A stretch of DNA of 64,000 nucleotides from NCBI GenBank assembly GCA_016196065.1, contig JACPYL010000010.1, positions 1,612,001 to 1,676,000 of the forward strand. The letters are read 5' to 3'. How positions within the stretch are numbered: position 1 is the stretch's first letter; the number at the start of each line of letters is the position of its first letter. The notes under the pieces are model-generated. The model was not told the DNA's origin, did not search any database, and saw only the letters and a program-made list of their open reading frames with translations. Positions 42,556-53,804 of the stretch are shown here, in pieces. A program made the translations under genes and the position numbers. The stretch is from Acidobacteriota bacterium (GTDB lineage Bacteria; Acidobacteriota; Terriglobia; Terriglobales; Acidobacteriaceae).

Positions 42556-43130
42556 TCATGTTGCTCACGCTGTAGCGCTGCGTCCAGTTGCTCTCGCACC
42601 AGGGCACGCGCGCGATGCAGGCGCGACTTCATGGCGGCGGTGGAGAGTTGTAGCTTCTTCGCAACTTCGGGACCGTCCAGATTTTGCAGGTCGCGTAATT
42701 CGTAGACTTGCCGGTATGGTTCGGGCAAGGTTGCGATGGCACCGCGCAACAGTGCTTTCATCTGCGCGAGCTCGACCTGGGAATCGACGGGTGCATCCTC
42801 GGAAGCGAGTTCCCTGCCTTCCTGCTCCAGGGTGGAGAGTTGCAGGATCGGAAGCAGAGCATCCCGCTTGCGGAGTTGCCAGCAGACACGGTTGGCGATT
42901 TTGGCCAGCCAGGCGCGGAAGGCGGCGGCCTCGCGCAGTTGTCCAAGATTCCGGTACGCCTTGAACAAAGCGTCGATCAGCACGTCTTCGGCGTCTTCGC
43001 GATTTCCGCAGACGCGAATCATCTGGCGGTACACGGCGTCTTTGTGCTGGTTGACGAGCGACTCGAAGTTCACACCCCTATCATCGAAGGGAACAAGACA
43101 GCTGTCTGTGATGGCGGTTACATCGTGCAT
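42543..43130 (-). CDS. ECF-type sigma factor
   Basis: 195 residues from ATG 43130. Region 2: ESLVNQHKDAVYRQMIRVCGNREDAEDVLIDALFKAYRNL; region 4: LPEPYRQVYELRDLQNLDGPEVAKKLQLSTAAMKSRLHRARALVREQL. The start overlaps the end of the rhodanese gene by 13 bases, so translation is coupled. No anti-sigma gene is adjacent. The last three codons lie in the tandem repeat array. Confidence 0.92.
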   Translation of the reverse strand: MHDVTAITDSCLVPFDDRGVNFESLVNQHKDAVYRQMIRVCGNREDAEDVLIDALFKAYRNLGQLREAAAFRAWLAKIANRVCWQLRKRDALLPILQLSTLEQEGRELASEDAPVDSQVELAQMKALLRGAIATLPEPYRQVYELRDLQNLDGPEVAKKLQLSTAAMKSRLHRARALVREQLDAALQREQHESVI

Positions 43131-43672
43131 GTTTGGGTAACAGCGGTGGAGCGGCTTCGATTCCACGGAAGTTTCAGGAGCAGAGCGGCCGTCAGGCAAA
43201 GGTCGGTCGCTCCGGCGAAGGTCAGGCCGAGACCGACGAATGCGGCGAGTCCGAGCCAATAGGGGCTTATGGCTGCCGCTAGGAGAAGAGCAGTGAGGAT
43301 AAGGAGTCCTGCAACCAGTCTGACTTGACGCTCCAGAGACCAGCGCGACTTGGTGTTCACGACGAGCGGAAGGCCTGCACTACGCCATGCGGCAGTGCCG
43401 CCTTCGAGGACGCTTACGTCTTTGCGGCAAGGTTCGAGAAGTCCGGCGACCATACGCGCCCGTTTGCCTGACTGGCAGATGAGCAGAACGGGGACATTCG
43501 GGAGCAGGTCGTCGAGCCGAGCTTCGATCTGGTCCATGGGAATGTTGACCGCGCGGGGGACGTGCCCGGAGGAATATTCGGTGGCGGAACGGACGTCGAT
43601 CCATTGCAATTCGGCGGGGCCATTGGAGTGGGAGTACAAGCTGGATGCAGTGTCGATGCTGATTGCGCTCAC
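43118..43672 (-). CDS. Rhodanese with two-helix membrane anchor (YgaP-like)
   Basis: 184 residues. The rhodanese domain (LQWIDVRSATEYSSGHVPRAVNIPMDQIE, active Cys in LICQSGKRARMVAGLL, SVLEGGTAAWRSAGLP) is followed by a DUF2892-like pair of helices (RLVAGLLILTALLLAAAI, LAAFVGLGLTFAGATDLC). This is the plan of YgaP, an inner-membrane sulfur transferase. Its stop overlaps the start of the ECF sigma gene. Confidence 0.9.
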   Translation of the reverse strand: MSAISIDTASSLYSHSNGPAELQWIDVRSATEYSSGHVPRAVNIPMDQIEARLDDLLPNVPVLLICQSGKRARMVAGLLEPCRKDVSVLEGGTAAWRSAGLPLVVNTKSRWSLERQVRLVAGLLILTALLLAAAISPYWLGLAAFVGLGLTFAGATDLCLTAALLLKLPWNRSRSTAVTQTCTM

Positions 43673-43725
43673 GAGAACCTCTATATAGGAAGAGCGCAGG
43701 ATTCTGGAAAAGGATTCAGAGGTGG

Positions 43726-43793
43726 CCTCAGCGGCTGAAGCCGGATTGCAAACACGGCTTCAATCGCAGCGGTGAACCGCTGTGCCACCCAAA
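43726..43793 (-). repeat. Dispersed repeat family A, copy 5
   Basis: CCTCAGCGGCTGAAGCCG, spacer, GCAGCGGTGAACCGCTGTGCC, ACCCAAA. It lies in the gap between carB (stop 43844) and the rhodanese gene (start 43672). Confidence 0.9.
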
Positions 43794-43843
43794 CGCAATT
43801 GCAACATTCGAGCTTTGCGCGACCTGTTGGCTCCGGGTTGCGG

Positions 43844-47155
<3,312 letters not shown>

Positions 47156-47161
47156 TAGAAA

Positions 47162-47196
47162 TCAGTTGTCAGTGGCCAGTTGTCAGTTGTCAGTTG
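47162..47196. repeat. GTTGTCA heptad repeat, left flank of the inserted gene
   Basis: ATCAGTTGTCAGTGGCCAGT followed by TGTCAGTTGTCAGTT: repeats of the heptad GTTGTCA. A complementary block (ACTGGCCACTGA) lies at 47677-47688 on the far side of the small gene. Together they bracket the gene that separates carA from carB. Confidence 0.8.
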
Positions 47197-47209
47197 GCGC
47201 TGCGCGCCT

Positions 47210-47647
47210 TCAATCCACAGTTACAGTAATCCACCAACTCGCACTTCCATCATCTTCGATCTGAAGCCCTTGCTGCGAACAAAGCGTCGAGGACTTCTTT
47301 TGCGGTTCATAGACGACGCCAACGTTGTATTCTTTCCCATTCCATTTCGCAGTTAGCCAATAGTGACCTGGTTTTTCAGGTCGAAATTCGAATTGCCCGT
47401 TCCTCCCTGACACATAGGAGCCAACGCTCTTCAATCCTTCACAACACGCTTGGTTTTCACTGGATTCATACAATTCCAGCGGTACATCTTTCAGGCTCTT
47501 CCTCTTCTCGGAGTAGTTGTCTGTGTGCTTCTTCTCCGGAATCCGTTTCAGGTATTCAACCCGACCGCAGATTTGATCCACGTTCCACGGTTTCTTCTCC
47601 TGTGAATATGACGCCTGAACTACCAGAATCAGCCCCAGTATCCCCAT
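47210..47647 (-). CDS. Secreted protein gene inserted between carA and carB
   Basis: 145 residues from ATG 47647; the frame extends to 47698, into the carA stop. A signal peptide (MGILGLILVVQASYSQ) is followed by a beta-rich domain (GRVEYLKRIPEKKHTD..., GQFEFRPEKPGHYWLTAKWNGKEYNVGVVY), resembling a carboxypeptidase-regulatory-like immunoglobulin fold, with four Cys (NQACCEGL, LCSQQGL). No link to carbamoyl phosphate. GTCAGTGG-type repeats at both ends suggest it entered the carAB operon secondarily. Confidence 0.75.
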   Translation of the reverse strand: MGILGLILVVQASYSQEKKPWNVDQICGRVEYLKRIPEKKHTDNYSEKRKSLKDVPLELYESSENQACCEGLKSVGSYVSGRNGQFEFRPEKPGHYWLTAKWNGKEYNVGVVYEPQKKSSTLCSQQGLQIEDDGSASWWITVTVD

Positions 47648-47687
47648 CACCTTTCGAACTCTTCTGCCGCTGGCCACTGGCCACTGA

Positions 47688-48827
47688 TCACGGACCACTG
47701 GGTTTGCACTCCTCCATCATCTTCACAAAATCCTTGAACAGGTAATGCGAGTCATGTGGCCCGGGCGCTGCTTCAGGGTGATATTGCACCGTGAAGAGCG
47801 GCAGGTTCCGGTGGCGCATGCCTTCGAGTGTGTTGTCGTTTAGATCGATGTGCGTCAGTTCGACTTCGCTTTGCGGAAGCGAATCGGGGTCGACGGCAAA
47901 ATTGTGATTGTGCGCTGTGATTTCGATTTTGCCGGACTTGATTTGCTGTACGGGGTGGTTGCCGCCGTGGTGTCCGAACTTCAGTTTGAAGGTTTTGCCG
48001 CCTACGGCGATTCCGGTGAGTTGGTGGCCGAGGCAGATGCCAAAGATTGGAATGCGTCCCATGAGGCGGCGAATGTTATCGACCGCATAAGTGCAGGGTT
48101 CGGGATCGCCGGGGCCGTTGGAGAGAAACACTCCGTCGGGTTTCAAGGCGAGTACGTCTTCCGCTTGCGTCTGCGCGGGGACGACGGTGACTTTGCATCC
48201 TTCTCCGCGCAGCTTGCGCAAGATGTTCTGCTTGATGCCGAAGTCGTAGGCGACTACGTGGAAACGAGGCTGTTCGTCTTTCACTCCGACGACTTCATCG
48301 GGCAGATGGGAACGCTCGCCGGTTTCCCAGACGTAGGTGTGGCTGGTGCTGACGACTTTGGCCAGGTCGGTGCCGTCCATTTTCGGGATAGCGCGGGCCT
48401 TGGCAACGAGTTTGTCGGTGTCGGCTTCGAGCGTCGAAATCACGCCGCGCATGACTCCGTTGTCGCGCAGGTGGCGCACCAGGGCGCGTGAGTCGATGTC
48501 GGCGAGGACTGGGATCTTGAATTGCTCCATGTACTCGTCGGCAACCTGTTGCGAACGCCAGTTCGAACTGACCTTCGAAAACTCGCGGACAATCAGTCCT
48601 TCAATGTAAGGACGGGTCGACTCGTTGTCTTCGGGATTGGTGCCGTAGTTGCCGATTTCAGGATTGGTGAGAACTACGATCTGTCCAGCGTAGGAAGGGT
48701 CGGTGAAAATTTCCTGATAGCCGGTGATGGAAGTATTAAAAACAACTTCGCCGGAGCATTCGCCCTTGGCACCGTAACCTTTGCCTCGGAAGACTTTACC
48801 GTCCTCGAGTGCAAGGATTGCTTGCAT
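47688..48827 (-). CDS. carA: Carbamoyl-phosphate synthase small (glutaminase) subunit
   Basis: 379 residues from ATG 48827 with AGGAG upstream. N-terminal CPSase domain (ALLALEDGKVFRGKGYG-like; ILALEDGKVFRGKGYGAKGECSGEVVFNTSITGYQEI) and class I glutamine amidotransferase: VFLSNGPGDPEP, nucleophile Cys in PIFGICLGHQLTG and the His/Glu pair in VQYHPEAAPGPHD. It supplies ammonia to CarB. Confidence 0.96.
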   Translation of the reverse strand: MQAILALEDGKVFRGKGYGAKGECSGEVVFNTSITGYQEIFTDPSYAGQIVVLTNPEIGNYGTNPEDNESTRPYIEGLIVREFSKVSSNWRSQQVADEYMEQFKIPVLADIDSRALVRHLRDNGVMRGVISTLEADTDKLVAKARAIPKMDGTDLAKVVSTSHTYVWETGERSHLPDEVVGVKDEQPRFHVVAYDFGIKQNILRKLRGEGCKVTVVPAQTQAEDVLALKPDGVFLSNGPGDPEPCTYAVDNIRRLMGRIPIFGICLGHQLTGIAVGGKTFKLKFGHHGGNHPVQQIKSGKIEITAHNHNFAVDPDSLPQSEVELTHIDLNDNTLEGMRHRNLPLFTVQYHPEAAPGPHDSHYLFKDFVKMMEECKPSGP

Positions 48828-48901
48828 TGGAACTCCTGGGAGTGGATTTTATGAATTCTAGCAGGGATGTGTGTGTGGAAAACAAGAAAGGTGCTGGGTC
48901 T

Positions 48902-48983
48902 CAGGTGTTAGGTGTCAGGAAAATCCTGCGGCGCCGGCGGCAGTTGGTTTGCCTGAGGCCTAACACCTGACACCTGACACCTG
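48902..48983. repeat. Inverted repeat of CAGGTGT heptads
   Basis: Left arm CAGGTGTTAGGTGTCAGG (48902-48919); right arm 48952-48983 holds three CACCTGA heptads (CCTAACACCTGACACCTGAC ACCTG). They pair with two mismatches in the 18-base core. It lies between the lepB stop (48986) and carA start (48827), so it may terminate lepB. Confidence 0.85.
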
Positions 48984-48985
48984 CC

Positions 48986-49558
48986 CTATCTCAGCCTTCC
49001 CAGTTTCTCCATCGGCCAGTATCCGAAGACCGCTTTGCCGTAGATAAAGCGTTCGTTGACAGGGCCAAAGTCGCGGCTGTCGTTCGACATGGTGCGATGG
49101 TCGCCGAGGACGAAGAAGGAATTCACAGGAACCGTAATCTCAGGGTAGGAGCGGGCATCGGCGTAGTCGGAAGGAACATAATCCTCTTCGGCGGCTTGGC
49201 CGTTGACGTAGACCTGGCCGCTATCAATGCGGATGCGGTCGCCGGCCACCCCGATCACGCGTTTGATGTAGCTCTTCGAGATGTCGCGAGGATAGCGAAA
49301 GACGACGATGTCGCCGCGCGCGATCGGCTCCCACCGATACACAAATTTGTTGACGAAGATGCGTTCCTGGTCTTCGAGGCCAGGCATCATGCTGGTGCCT
49401 TCGACCTTCACAGGCTGGTAGAGAAAAATGATGATGAACGCGGAAATGGCCAGCGAGACCATCAAGTCGCGTACCCAGACGGCAACAACCGGCAGGTGGC
49501 GTGTCCCGGATGGAGGAGCCGCCGGGTCGGGCGGCTGCGGGATTTCCACAGTGGTCAT
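48986..49558 (-). CDS. lepB: Signal peptidase I
   Basis: 190 residues. One N-terminal membrane helix (VRDLMVSLAISAFIIIFLY), catalytic Ser56 in EGTSMMPGL and catalytic Lys99 in KSYIKRVIGVAGD, plus box E GDHRTMSNDSRDFGPV. Complete. It removes signal peptides from the many secreted proteins of this organism. Confidence 0.95.
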   Translation of the reverse strand: MTTVEIPQPPDPAAPPSGTRHLPVVAVWVRDLMVSLAISAFIIIFLYQPVKVEGTSMMPGLEDQERIFVNKFVYRWEPIARGDIVVFRYPRDISKSYIKRVIGVAGDRIRIDSGQVYVNGQAAEEDYVPSDYADARSYPEITVPVNSFFVLGDHRTMSNDSRDFGPVNERFIYGKAVFGYWPMEKLGRLR

Positions 49559-49585
49559 CGTGGGGACATTCTATCTTAAGGTCAA

Positions 49586-49679
49586 AGGTTAGAGGTCAGA
49601 TTGCAGAGGTCAGAGCCTTCGGCTTCCGCCGACGGATGGTAGTGCCCCCTTTTTACCTCTACAATCTGACCTCTAACCT
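49586..49679. repeat. Inverted repeat of AGAGGTCAGATTG units
   Basis: Arms 49586-49609 and 49656-49679 match at 23 of 24 positions (AGGTTAGAGGTCAGATTG...). It lies between the divergent lepB and DUF420 genes and so occupies both promoters. A single arm of the same type lies near 11818-11852. Confidence 0.85.
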
Positions 49680-49693
49680 CTGCAATATTTTTT

Positions 49694-50116
49694 ATGGCCG
49701 ACTATTCGATTTTTCCTGTGGTTAACGCGACCTTGAATGGCAGCAGTGCGGTGCTTCTCGTGGTTGGGCGAACGCTGATTTCCCGAGGCAAGATAGCGGC
49801 ACATCGGGCGGTGATGTTGACGGCGGTGGCAACTTCGTCCCTGTTTCTGGTTTCCTATCTTTACTACCACGCACACGTGGGGTCGGTACATTTTCGCGGG
49901 ACGGGATGGTCGCGGCCGGTTTATTTCACTATTTTGACGACGCACACCATTCTCGCGGCAGCGATCGTGCCGATGGTCCTGATCACGTTGAGCCGCGCTT
50001 TGCGCGGGCGGTTTGAACTACATCGGGCGATTGCGCGGTGGACGTTTCCGTTATGGCTGTATGTGTCCGTGACGGGGGTGGTGATTTACGTCATGCTGTA
50101 CCGGGTATTTGTGTAG
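49694..50116 (+). CDS. DUF420-type membrane protein
   Basis: 140 residues with four helices. Family marks: FPVVNATLNGSSAVLLVVGRTLISRGKIAAHRAVMLTAV, SLFLVSYLYYHAHVGS and LHRAIARWTFPLWLYVSVTGVVIYVMLY, with conserved His residues. DUF420 includes CtaM, a cytochrome-oxidase assembly factor; no oxidase gene is near. Start ATG 49694 lies right at the end of the inverted repeat. Confidence 0.88.
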   Translation: MADYSIFPVVNATLNGSSAVLLVVGRTLISRGKIAAHRAVMLTAVATSSLFLVSYLYYHAHVGSVHFRGTGWSRPVYFTILTTHTILAAAIVPMVLITLSRALRGRFELHRAIARWTFPLWLYVSVTGVVIYVMLYRVFV

Positions 50117-50126
50117 TGGTGGCGGT

Positions 50127-50212
50127 GCCGTCCCTGAAGGGACTCGCTCGGATATTCTCCCTAACCCGGCACTACCGTGCCGGGCTTTCCTGTGCCGCCG
50201 CTGCGCGGCTGG
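50127..50212 (+). repeat. Dispersed repeat family C, copy 1, with terminator-like core
   Basis: GTGCCGTCCCTGAAGGGACT, spacer, CCCGGCAC-TACC-GTGCCGGG (50165-50184) followed by CTTTCC, then CGCCGCTGCGCGGCTG. The core is an 8-base stem and could terminate the DUF420 transcript. The second copy is at 54750-54846. Confidence 0.85.
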
Positions 50213-50386
50213 TGTGTCGACCGGACTACCTACCTACTCTTCGACGGCGTTTGGAACAGGTTTCCGAGTGGCGGGGTTCCGCGAATTCATCACAAATTTC
50301 ATGTTCACCGAACACAGCCTCGCACAGGCGCGATTCTGCTATAGTGAGCGTCTTGGACGACAGTTCTCTCGAAGGAGCGCGCAATC

Positions 50387-50866
50387 ATGGCCGGCAAAAG
50401 CGTCAATAAAGTTATCTTGATTGGAAACCTGGGGAAGGATCCGGAAGTGAAGTTCACGCCGCAGGGGACGCCCGTGGCGAAGATCACGCTTGCTACCAAT
50501 GAGCGCTTCAAAAGCAAAGACGGCAACTGGCAGGATCGCACCGAGTGGCACAATGTCGTGCTCTGGCAGCGGCTGGCTGAGATCGCTGGAGAGTATCTGA
50601 AGAAGGGCGGCAAGGTGTACATCGAAGGCCGCCTGCAGACGCGCTCGTGGGACGACAAGCAGACTGGCCAGAAGAAATATATGACTGAAGTTGTCGCTAG
50701 TGATCTGGTCCTGCTGGGCGGACGCGGTGAAGGCGGTGGCGGCGGCGAGTACGCAGGCGGATCTCGAAGTGCGTCCAGTGGCAATAACTTCGATCAGAGC
50801 GTGCCGGAGCCGGAACATGCGCCCATGGGAGCGTCGGCGATTACGGATGAGGATATTCCGTTCTAA
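50387..50866 (+). CDS. ssb: Single-stranded DNA-binding protein
   Basis: 159 residues from ATG 50387 with GAAGGAG upstream. OB-fold marks: VNKVILIGNLGKDPEVKFTPQGTPVAKITLATNERF and GRLQTRSWDDKQTGQKKYMTEVVA. The Gly-rich linker (GGRGEGGGGGEYAGG) and the acidic C-terminal tip DEDIPF, which binds partner proteins, are present. Acts in replication, recombination and repair. Confidence 0.97.
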   Translation: MAGKSVNKVILIGNLGKDPEVKFTPQGTPVAKITLATNERFKSKDGNWQDRTEWHNVVLWQRLAEIAGEYLKKGGKVYIEGRLQTRSWDDKQTGQKKYMTEVVASDLVLLGGRGEGGGGGEYAGGSRSASSGNNFDQSVPEPEHAPMGASAITDEDIPF

Positions 50867-50892
50867 GCGCGGTCTTCCGACTCGAAGCGGTC

Positions 50893-51225
50893 ATGACTTC
50901 TCTCGCCGATAAGACCTGTGTTCCCTGCCGGGGCGGTACTCCTGCTCTCAAAGGAAGCGCCCTCGCTGATTTCCGTCAGCAACTGCCGGAGTGGCAGGTG
51001 GTCGACGAACACCACCTCGTCCGCGTCTATAAATTTCCTGACTTCCGTTCGGCTCTCGCTTTCGTTAACAAGGTTGGCGGGCTTGCGGAGGAGCAGGGAC
51101 ATCATCCGGATATGCTGCTCGCATGGGGCAAGGTGGAGATCACGATCTGGACGCACGCGGTGAACGGGCTGACGGAATCGGACTTCATCCTGGCAGCCAA
51201 AATCCAACGTCTGTACAGCGCTTAG
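50893..51225 (+). CDS. phhB: 4a-hydroxytetrahydrobiopterin dehydratase
   Basis: 110 residues. The pterin-4a-carbinolamine dehydratase signature is complete: EEQGHHPDMLLAWGKVEITIWTHAVNGLTESD, with the HH catalytic pair. It recycles tetrahydropterin after aromatic hydroxylation or acts in molybdopterin/folate salvage. It follows ssb by 26 bases; no hydroxylase is near. Confidence 0.93.
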   Translation: MTSLADKTCVPCRGGTPALKGSALADFRQQLPEWQVVDEHHLVRVYKFPDFRSALAFVNKVGGLAEEQGHHPDMLLAWGKVEITIWTHAVNGLTESDFILAAKIQRLYSA

Positions 51226-51257
51226 GCATCGTTGGCTTTGCGGGCCGCCAGTCTAGA

Positions 51258-52562
51258 TCAAGAGTCCGCGTGTGGTTTCTTCCAGCGAATTGCCATCCCC
51301 CACAATGCTGCCGGGATCAGCATGCATGCTCCCGCTGCGCTCGCGACATGCCGGGCGGCGAAGCCCATGTCGACAAATTTTCCTGCCAGGTAGGCGCCGG
51401 CGGCAATCGTAAACATGCAGAGTCCCAAGTCAGCGGCGAAGACGCGGCCTCGGAATTTATCTTCGCTTTGCAATTGCAGCAGGGTCGTTGAAAACACCCA
51501 GTTGATCGCGCCACCGAAGTGGGCCAGCATCACGCACAAGCAGGCTTGCCACAGATGTCCGGCTACCCCGAGCATCATGTAACCGGCCCCGGAGGCCAGG
51601 AATCCCCAGAAGATGGCGGTCTCCAGTCTTCGAATCTGCTGTCCAGCCCAGGGCGCGGTCACCAGCGGGCCGAGGAGCGCGCCCAGTCCGCGGGCGCCGA
51701 GCAGAAGGCTCATGCCCACGAATGCCCCGCGCGCCGGGGCAAGTCCATGCCAGCGGATGGCAAATTCATTTTGTCCCATCACCGTGAACAGTACCCAGCC
51801 GGGCCCGATCATCAAGTTTCCGGCTTTCAGGAAAATCGCCGAACGCAGACGAGCCTGGGAACGCACGTAGCGGAAGCCCTCGACGATCGGAGAAAAATCC
51901 ACGAGATCGCGAACATGCAGCGGCCGCGCGCCCTCGGCATGTGGCTCGTCAAAGCGCATCCGGAGGATCAGCAGAGCCGAAGCCAGAAAAGACAATGCAT
52001 TCAGGATGAAGACCCAATCCCGTCCCAACAGAGCCGCGACCGCGCCTCCCAAGGTTGCGCCGATCATCAGATTCAGAGACCACGTGGTCGAGGACAGGGT
52101 GTTGGCGAGAACTGCGTCTTCGCGTTTCACGATGTTGGGGATCACCGCGCTACGCGCCGGTTCAAAGAAAGCGGCCAGAAGGGTTTCCGCAATCAGCAGG
52201 GGGTAGACCAGCCACACCATCTCTTTGGAACGTACGAAGAGCATGCAGAACACGATGACCATGCGTCCCAGGTCGGTGGCGATCATGACGTGTTTGCGTC
52301 GAATGCGGTCGTTCACGACGCCGGCCGCCGTGCCGATTACCGTCTGCGGGAGAACTTGCAGAACCAGGGCGAGGGCCACCGATCCGGCGCGCCCGGTGAG
52401 TTGCAGCAGCAGGTTGTAAATCGCCAGAGTGTAGAACCAGTCCCCGATTTCGCTGACCACTTGCGCGCCCCATAGACGCCGGAAATTGGCGTTCCCGCGC
52501 AACAGGCGCAGGTAGGAGGCGAACGAAATGGTGCTGACTTCCTGCTCAGGAGCTGGGTCCAT
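51258..52562 (-). CDS. MFS transporter (EntS-like)
   Basis: 434 residues from ATG 52562; the frame is open to 52697 without support. Twelve helices. Family signs near the N-terminus: FRRLWGAQVVSEIGDWFYTLAIYNLL and RIRRKHVMIATDLGRMV, as in the MFS_3 group of drug/siderophore exporters. The substrate is unknown. Convergent with phhB, divergent from the PEP-CTERM-like gene. Confidence 0.9.
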   Translation of the reverse strand: MDPAPEQEVSTISFASYLRLLRGNANFRRLWGAQVVSEIGDWFYTLAIYNLLLQLTGRAGSVALALVLQVLPQTVIGTAAGVVNDRIRRKHVMIATDLGRMVIVFCMLFVRSKEMVWLVYPLLIAETLLAAFFEPARSAVIPNIVKREDAVLANTLSSTTWSLNLMIGATLGGAVAALLGRDWVFILNALSFLASALLILRMRFDEPHAEGARPLHVRDLVDFSPIVEGFRYVRSQARLRSAIFLKAGNLMIGPGWVLFTVMGQNEFAIRWHGLAPARGAFVGMSLLLGARGLGALLGPLVTAPWAGQQIRRLETAIFWGFLASGAGYMMLGVAGHLWQACLCVMLAHFGGAINWVFSTTLLQLQSEDKFRGRVFAADLGLCMFTIAAGAYLAGKFVDMGFAARHVASAAGACMLIPAALWGMAIRWKKPHADS

Positions 52563-52757
52563 GGGGAGCGTCGTAGAGTCTGACAGGATACCGGATTGTC
52601 GCGGCTGCCGACACAGGATCCCCTGGCACAGGGCAAACCTGTGAAAAGGACTGCACACAATTTGGGTCAGGGATCGGAAAATCCTTAACATTGACAAAAA
52701 TTGTCATGAAATACCCTCTAAAACCAGCTATTTGAACAGTTCGTGACAAGCTGGAGG

Positions 52758-52774
52758 TTGGAGAATCGCTTGCG
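52758..52774 (+). promoter_or_regulatory. Sigma-54-type promoter candidate
   Basis: TTGGAGAATCGCTTGCG has GG and GC at exactly the -24/-12 spacing (10 bases between) with TTGG and TTGC blocks as in the consensus. It lies 28 bases upstream of the start codon of the small PEP-CTERM-like gene. PEP-CTERM gene sets controlled by the sigma-54 regulator PrsR are known; no prsR or exosortase gene is in this window. Confidence 0.5.
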
Positions 52775-52802
52775 GTAGTCAGGGGGATAAAGGAGTTGTC
52801 CC

Positions 52803-52970
52803 GTGCGAATCTCTGGCCCCGCAGTACTGGTTTTGATGACGGTAGCAAATTCCTTTGCCGCTCCGGCAGTTGTGCATTCGTCCACGGCTCCGCAACCCGG
52901 TCTCCTGCTTTTGCTTGGTACCGGACTTGTAGGATTGGCGACACTGGTCCGCCGTCGATTCACGAATTAA
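52803..52970 (+). CDS. Minimal PEP-CTERM-like anchor protein (55 residues)
   Basis: GTG 52803 follows AAGGAG by seven bases. The 55-residue product is almost nothing but a signal segment (VLVLMTVANSFAAPAVV), a short Ser/Thr spacer and a C-terminal sorting tail: a PQPG motif, a Leu/Gly-rich helix (LLLLLGTGLVGLATLV) and RRRF. This is the PEP-CTERM pattern with PQP in place of PEP. Such tails are recognised by exosortase/EpsH (family knowledge). The role is unknown; it may be a tiny surface peptide. Stop TAA 52968. Confidence 0.6.
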   Translation: MRISGPAVLVLMTVANSFAAPAVVHSSTAPQPGLLLLLGTGLVGLATLVRRRFTN

Positions 52971-53143
52971 CCGCTTTTGTTTCGCCTCGTCTGTGCTGTA
53001 GCGCTCGCGCCGCTTCCCTGCGGATTACATCTCTGCCGGTTCTATGACGCGGAGATGTTTGCGAAGGAATTCCTGCTGAAGTAGATCTCTCGTTTACCAC
53101 AGTGGCACAGAGGTGCGGAGGAAACCGCAACCCATGAGCAGGG

Positions 53144-53707
53144 TCAGCGTGTCTCCGTAGTGATCATGTCGAGGAAGTACTGGTGAATGCGGGAATCGTC
53201 GCTCAGTTCGGGATGGAATGTCGCGGCCAGCGTCTTCCCTTTGCGCACCATGACGGAATCGCTGCCTTCTGTGGCAATGATTTCAATCCCGTCGCCGATG
53301 CGCTCGATCTTTGGAGCGCGGATGAATACCATTTCAATGGGATTGTGGAGAAACTGTCCTTCGCGAATGGAACTGTCAACCTGGCGTCCGTAGGCGTTGC
53401 GGCGGATGGTGATGTCGAGGGCGCCTAGTCCTGCCTGCTTCGGGTTTTCCACTTCATTCGCCAGCAGAATCGCTCCGGCGCAGGTGCCGAAGGTTGGCTT
53501 CGTCTGCACGAAGTCTTTCAACTTCTTGAAACCTTCTTCGCCGAGCAGTTTCAAGAATGTGCTCGACTCGCCGCCCGGAATGACAAGAGCGGCAATTTCC
53601 TCAAACTGCTCCGGCTTTTTGACAAGCACGACTTCGGCGCCGAGTTCTTCGAGGCGGCGGCGGTGAGCGTCGAAATCGCCTTGCAGGGCCAGGACACCGA
53701 TTTTCAT
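53144..53707 (-). CDS. pdxT: Pyridoxal 5'-phosphate synthase, glutaminase subunit
   Basis: 187 residues. Class I glutaminase marks: LVIPGGESSTFLKLL, nucleophile Cys in PTFGTCAGAILLA and His/Glu in TFHPELSDD. It supplies ammonia to PdxS in de novo PLP synthesis. It lies about 97 bases downstream of pdxS. Confidence 0.96.
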   Translation of the reverse strand: MKIGVLALQGDFDAHRRRLEELGAEVVLVKKPEQFEEIAALVIPGGESSTFLKLLGEEGFKKLKDFVQTKPTFGTCAGAILLANEVENPKQAGLGALDITIRRNAYGRQVDSSIREGQFLHNPIEMVFIRAPKIERIGDGIEIIATEGSDSVMVRKGKTLAATFHPELSDDSRIHQYFLDMITTETR

Positions 53708-53804
53708 CTTGTTGATAGTTTCCGTCGCTTGCGATTCGCCGTTCGTCCTTCGCGTGTCGGAGACACCAACATAGGCGAACGACGAACAGCGAACGACGCT
53801 GTTT

